Positions 7,328 to 9,993 of a DNA stretch of 9,993 nucleotides are shown here, in pieces. Each line of letters starts with the position of its first letter. Positions within the stretch are counted from its first letter, which is position 1. Both the position numbers and the translations under genes were made by a program. The DNA is from Gemmatimonadota bacterium (lineage in GTDB: Bacteria; Gemmatimonadota; Gemmatimonadetes; JACCXV01; JAHWKZ01), in the NCBI GenBank assembly GCA_019347645.1, contig JAHWKZ010000047.1:1-9993 (forward strand), given 5' to 3'. The notes below the pieces were generated by a model. The model made no database searches. It saw nothing but the letters and a program-made list of their open reading frames with translations, and was not told where the DNA came from.

Positions 7328-8697
7328 GCGCGGGCGAGCTCCGCGGAGCCGTCCCCGGGCGGCGGGTGGGCGTGATCGGCCTCGCCCGCTCGGGCCGGGC
7401 CGCCGCCCGGCTGCTGAGGGCCGAGGGGGCGTCGGTCTACGCCTCCGACACCAGGGACACGCCGGATCTCCGGGCGACGGCCGAGGCGTTGCGGGAGGGC
7501 GGCGTCGACGTCGACCTCGGGCACCACGACCCCGGGCGGCTCGCCGAGTGCGACTGGCTGGTGACGAGCCCCGGGATCCCGCCCGGCGCTCCCGTGTTCG
7601 CGCTCCCCGAGGTGGACGGGAAACCGGTCTACAGCGAGGTCGAGGTGGCCTTCTGGTTCGCGGGGGCGCCCGTCGTCGCGGTGACCGGGACGAACGGCAA
7701 GACGACGACGACCGCCCTGCTGGGCGAGATCGCCCGGGCGGCGGGGTTCGCCGTCGAGGTGGCGGGAAATATCGGACGGGCGTTCGGAGAGGCGGTTCTC
7801 GACGGTGGGCCGGTGGACTGGTACGTGCTCGAGGTCTCCTCCTTCCAGCTCGGCCGGATCGAGGCCTTCCACCCCCGGGTCGCGGTGGTCCTGAACCTCG
7901 CGCCCGACCACCTCGACTGGTATCCACGGTTCGAGGCGTACGTCGCCGACAAGGCCCGGATCGCGGAGAATCTCGGTCGTGGCGACGACCTGGTGCTGAA
8001 CGCCGAGGACGCGGCGGTGGCCGGCTTCGGCGCCGACCGTCCCGCTTCGCGGCACTGGTTCCATCGGAGCGCCCCGGTCGAGCGGGGCGCGACCGTCGAG
8101 GCGGGGCGGATCGTCCTGGTGGGAGAGTCCGACGCCGGACCCGTGATGGCGGTCGATGAGCTGGCGATCCCCGGCGCCCACAACCTGCAGAACGCGCTGG
8201 CCGCGACGGTGGCCGCCGCCCGGATGGGGGTGGACCGCGAGACGATCGCCGGAGCGCTGGCCGCCTTCCCCGGCGTGCCCCACCGGCTCGAGACCGTCCA
8301 CGAGGAGGCCGGGGTGACGTGGGTCAACGACTCCAAGGCCACCAACGTGGGCTCGGCGGAGGTCGCGCTCGAGGCCTTCGACCGGCCGCTGGTCGTGATC
8401 CTGGGAGGCAGGCACAAGGGGAGCCCGTACGCTCCGCTCGCCTCCGAGCTCGCCGAGCGCGCCCGGGCCGTGCTCGCGATCGGCGAGGCGGCGCCGGTCA
8501 TCGCCGCCGAGCTCGCCGAGTCGGTGGAGGTCGAGGAGGTCGGCACCCTGGAGCGCGCCGTGAGTCGCGCCCGTGCGCTCGCGCGGCCGGGGGACGTCGT
8601 GCTCCTCTCGCCGGCCTGCTCCTCGTACGACCAGTTCACGAGCTACGAGGAGCGCGGAGAGCGGTTCCGCGACCTGGTCACCGGGGGATCGCGTTGA
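7324..8697 (+). CDS. murD: UDP-N-acetylmuramoyl-L-alanine--D-glutamate ligase MurD
   Basis: MurD adds D-glutamate to UDP-MurNAc-L-Ala in the cytoplasm, using ATP. Starting at GTG 7324, the protein has 457 residues (438 in E. coli). The N-terminal Rossmann-like UDP-binding domain has GVIGLARSGRAAARLL and a LVTSPGIPPGAPVF loop. The ATPase domain has the P-loop VTGTNGKTTTT (120-130), AGNIGRAF, VLEVSSFQL and NLAPDHLDWYPRFEAYVADKARI. The C-terminal domain has GAHNLQNALAA, FPGVPHRLE, NDSKATN (335-341), VILGGRHKG and LLSPACSSYDQFTSYEERGERF; the last two are MurD hallmarks. GTG 7324 overlaps the mraY stop as GTGA. The frame is open further upstream, but that is an Arg/Pro/Gly-rich shadow of mraY. The upstream ribosome site is weak, so translational coupling to mraY is inferred. 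The stop overlaps ftsW by four bases. Confidence 0.97.
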   Translation: MSAGELRGAVPGRRVGVIGLARSGRAAARLLRAEGASVYASDTRDTPDLRATAEALREGGVDVDLGHHDPGRLAECDWLVTSPGIPPGAPVFALPEVDGKPVYSEVEVAFWFAGAPVVAVTGTNGKTTTTALLGEIARAAGFAVEVAGNIGRAFGEAVLDGGPVDWYVLEVSSFQLGRIEAFHPRVAVVLNLAPDHLDWYPRFEAYVADKARIAENLGRGDDLVLNAEDAAVAGFGADRPASRHWFHRSAPVERGATVEAGRIVLVGESDAGPVMAVDELAIPGAHNLQNALAATVAAARMGVDRETIAGALAAFPGVPHRLETVHEEAGVTWVNDSKATNVGSAEVALEAFDRPLVVILGGRHKGSPYAPLASELAERARAVLAIGEAAPVIAAELAESVEVEEVGTLERAVSRARALARPGDVVLLSPACSSYDQFTSYEERGERFRDLVTGGSR

Positions 8698-9887
8698 TCG
8701 GGCGGCGCGGCAAGGAGAGGTGGGCTCGGGAGGCCGTGCACGGGCCGGTGGACGCCCGGCTGACGGGCCTCGTGTTCCTGCTGCTGGGGTTCGGCCTGGT
8801 GATGGTGTACAGCGCGAGCAGCGTGCTGTCGATGATCCAGTTCGGCACGAGCACGGCGTTCTTCACCGGCCAGGCGACGAAGGCGGTGCTCGGGGTCCTC
8901 GCCATGCTTCTCGTGGCGCGGATCGACTATCGGATCTGGCGGCCGCTGGCGAAGCCGCTGGTATGGGTGTCGATCGGGCTGCTCCTCCTGCTGGCCTTCC
9001 CCGTGGCCCCCTCCCTCACCCCGGAGGTCAACGGGGCGCGGCGGTGGGTCGCGCTGCCGGGCTTCTCGTTCCAGCCGCTCGAGCTGGCGAAGCTCGCGCT
9101 GGTGCTGTGGCTGGCGGTCACCCTGTCGAGGAAGAGTGAGAAGCTCGATCGGTTCTCCGAGGGGGTCGCGCCGCTGATGGCGCTGCCCCTGGCGATGGCC
9201 GGACTGCTGCTCTTCCAGCCCGACTTCAAGGGCGCCGGCCTGCTCGTCCTGCTCGCGTGGCTGATGCTCTTCCTGGGCGGCGTGAAGGCCCGCTACCTGG
9301 CGGGGATGGCGGCGGTGGGGATCCCCGCCACCCTGGCCGTCCTCGTCCTCGAACCGTACCGCCTGCGACGGCTCGCCGCGTGGTTCGACCGCGGCGAGGA
9401 CCTGAGCGGCATCAGCTATCAGATCAACCAGTCGTTGATCAGCCTGGGATCGGGAGGATGGTTCGGGGTCGGGCTCGGCTCCTCGAAGCAGAAGTTCGCC
9501 TTCCTCCCGGCGGCCCACAACGACTTCATCTTCTCGATCATCGGCGAAGAGCTGGGGGTGCTCGGCACGCTGTTCGTCCTCGCCGCCTTCCTGTGGTTCG
9601 GGTGGATCGGCTACCGGATCGCCCGGCGGGCGCCGGACGCCTTCGGCTTCCTCCTCGCCTCCGGCATCACGACCCTCGTCCTGATCGCCGCGCTGGTGAA
9701 CATCGGCGTCGCCACGGCGGTGCTCCCGACGACCGGCCTCACCCTGCCGTTCATCTCCTACGGCGGGACCTCGCTGGTGATCCAGCTCGTCGCGGTGGGG
9801 ATCCTGATGAGCGTCTCGCGGGACGCGGTGGAGGAGCCCCCGGGGCGTTGGGCGGCGCGGGCCAGTGGCGCACCACAGAGGAGGTGA
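8694..9887 (+). CDS. ftsW: Septal peptidoglycan glycosyltransferase FtsW (SEDS family)
   Basis: FtsW polymerises lipid II into glycan strands at the division septum, working with its cognate PBP, here FtsI. From TTG 8694 the protein has 397 residues (E. coli 414) with about ten hydrophobic spans. A basic cytoplasmic leader is followed by the first span at about 23-43, ending in MVYSASS. Motifs include NGARRWVALPGFSFQPLELAKL, ISYQINQSLISLGSGGWFGVGLGSSKQKFAFLP, AAHNDFIFSIIGEELG with Asp277 at the catalytic SEDS aspartate position, and PFISYGGTSLV near the C-terminus. Two conserved sites differ: QPDxGT reads QPDFKGA (175-181) and QPSE reads QPLE. FtsW rather than RodA is chosen from the dcw position between murD and the expected murG. 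The TTG overlaps the murD stop (TTGA) and has GGGGGA at 8683-8688; GTG 8736 is a less likely alternative start. Confidence 0.94.
   Translation: MIGRRGKERWAREAVHGPVDARLTGLVFLLLGFGLVMVYSASSVLSMIQFGTSTAFFTGQATKAVLGVLAMLLVARIDYRIWRPLAKPLVWVSIGLLLLLAFPVAPSLTPEVNGARRWVALPGFSFQPLELAKLALVLWLAVTLSRKSEKLDRFSEGVAPLMALPLAMAGLLLFQPDFKGAGLLVLLAWLMLFLGGVKARYLAGMAAVGIPATLAVLVLEPYRLRRLAAWFDRGEDLSGISYQINQSLISLGSGGWFGVGLGSSKQKFAFLPAAHNDFIFSIIGEELGVLGTLFVLAAFLWFGWIGYRIARRAPDAFGFLLASGITTLVLIAALVNIGVATAVLPTTGLTLPFISYGGTSLVIQLVAVGILMSVSRDAVEEPPGRWAARASGAPQRR
9879..9887 (+). promoter_or_regulatory. Full-length Shine-Dalgarno sequence at the end of ftsW
   Basis: AGGAGGTGA is a nine-base match to the anti-Shine-Dalgarno end of 16S rRNA and contains the ftsW stop codon as its last three bases. 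An ATG follows at 9895 with seven bases between. It marks the intended start of another gene of the operon, for which murG would be the usual candidate. Confidence 0.7.
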
Positions 9888-9894
9888 GGCATTC

Positions 9895-9993
9895 ATGTGC
9901 CGCTGCATCCCGACTCGCGGCGTTGCGGACTCGTGCGGCATGGCGCCGCCATGCCTCCTCGCCGCGCCTTGCGATTCGGGCGCATCGACCCGC
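9895..9993 (+). CDS. Possible start of an unrecognised reading frame, cut by window edge
   Basis: An ATG placed ideally behind the AGGAGGTGA site opens a frame that runs 33 codons to the window end without a stop. The peptide begins MCRCIPTRGVADSCGMAPP and contains five cysteines. I do not recognise it. It lacks the GGGTGGH-type glycine-rich loop that MurG carries within its first 20 or so residues, and the other two + frames lack it too. An open frame of this length is expected by chance at this GC content. It may be a small unrelated protein, or non-coding repeat sequence lying just after the ribosome site. Confidence 0.15.
   Translation, partial: MCRCIPTRGVADSCGMAPPCLLAAPCDSGASTR
9937..9955. 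repeat. Perfect 19-base palindrome (9-base arms, 1-base centre)
   Basis: GGCATGGCG and CGCCATGCC flank a single C. The arms are exactly complementary. The spacer is too short for a full hairpin loop, but opening one or two pairs gives a stable GC-rich stem. There is no following T-run, so it is not a typical intrinsic terminator. It could be the core of a palindromic repeat or a protein-binding site. Confidence 0.8.

Larger units (their letters stand above)
9888..9993. repeat. Candidate interspersed repeat or inserted non-coding element after ftsW
   Basis: This stretch differs from the coding sequence before it. It contains a perfect 9-base inverted repeat (9937-9955), a tandem imperfect direct repeat (9912-9927 and 9928-9945, both starting GACTCG), and a short GCCGC/GCGGC pair (9899-9903 and 9917-9921). 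No frame shows a recognisable protein. Dispersed palindromic elements commonly sit directly behind stop codons and often end assembled contigs. Calling it a dispersed repeat is an inference, because only one copy is visible here. Confidence 0.35.

Noticed and set aside
6122..7927. 601-codon minus-strand open frame, and similar ones at 1150-2520, 3125-4396, 4543-5943 and 8643-9941
   Set aside because: All are antisense to genes with clear family motifs. Their translations are His/Arg/Asp/Pro-rich low complexity, as produced by strong GC bias at third positions.
8319..8693. Open frame continuous with ftsW upstream of its TTG
   Set aside because: It overlaps the conserved C-terminal domain of murD and is a low-complexity shadow. 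TTG 8694 gives an FtsW with the usual short cytoplasmic leader.
9884..9993. GTG overlapping the ftsW stop (GTGA) as start of the next gene, like the other junctions
   Set aside because: The frame starts VRHSCAAASRLAALRTRAAW, has no MurG motif and poorer third-position GC than the real genes. The GTG also lies inside the Shine-Dalgarno sequence that points to a later start.

Overview
This window is a stretch of the division and cell wall (dcw) cluster of a GC-rich bacterium. All genes lie on the + strand in one tight array: rsmH (3' part only), ftsL, ftsI with a C-terminal PASTA domain, murE, murF, mraY, murD and ftsW. About 100 bases after ftsW could not be assigned to a gene. Every call rests on motifs read in the translations; no database search was possible.

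Organism: the strong G/C preference at third codon positions, the DNPR signature of meso-diaminopimelate-adding MurE, and the classical dcw order point to a high-GC bacterium with DAP-type peptidoglycan. A single PASTA domain on the division transpeptidase argues against a typical gammaproteobacterium. It would fit Acidobacteriota, Myxococcota/deltaproteobacterial relatives, Gemmatimonadota or a related uncultured phylum. This placement is an inference and is not firm.

Layout: bases 3-707 hold the C-terminal three quarters of RsmH, cut by the left edge. FtsL (721-1170) and FtsI (1189-3291) follow as the division pair. A 43-base gap precedes murE (3335-4822), the largest gap in the window. From murE onward the genes are packed with 4-base stop/start overlaps: murE/murF (GTGA), mraY/murD (GTGA) and murD/ftsW (TTGA). 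murF and mraY are separated by a single base. This suggests one transcript with translational coupling. No promoter or terminator was recognised inside it.

Function: MurD, MurE and MurF are the three ATP-dependent ligases that add D-Glu, the third residue (here probably meso-DAP) and D-Ala-D-Ala to UDP-MurNAc-peptide. MraY loads the product onto undecaprenyl phosphate to give lipid I. FtsW polymerises lipid II at the septum and FtsI cross-links the strands, with FtsL in the membrane complex that activates the pair. RsmH methylates 16S rRNA and is a customary neighbour.

The one part that does not fit is the right end (about 9888-9993). A full-length Shine-Dalgarno sequence (AGGAGGTGA) at the end of ftsW announces another gene, and murG would be expected. 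No reading frame there shows the MurG N-terminal glycine-rich motif. Instead the stretch holds a 19-base palindrome and a tandem imperfect repeat. It may be an interspersed repeat or an assembly edge. I found no convincing novel biological system elsewhere in the window.
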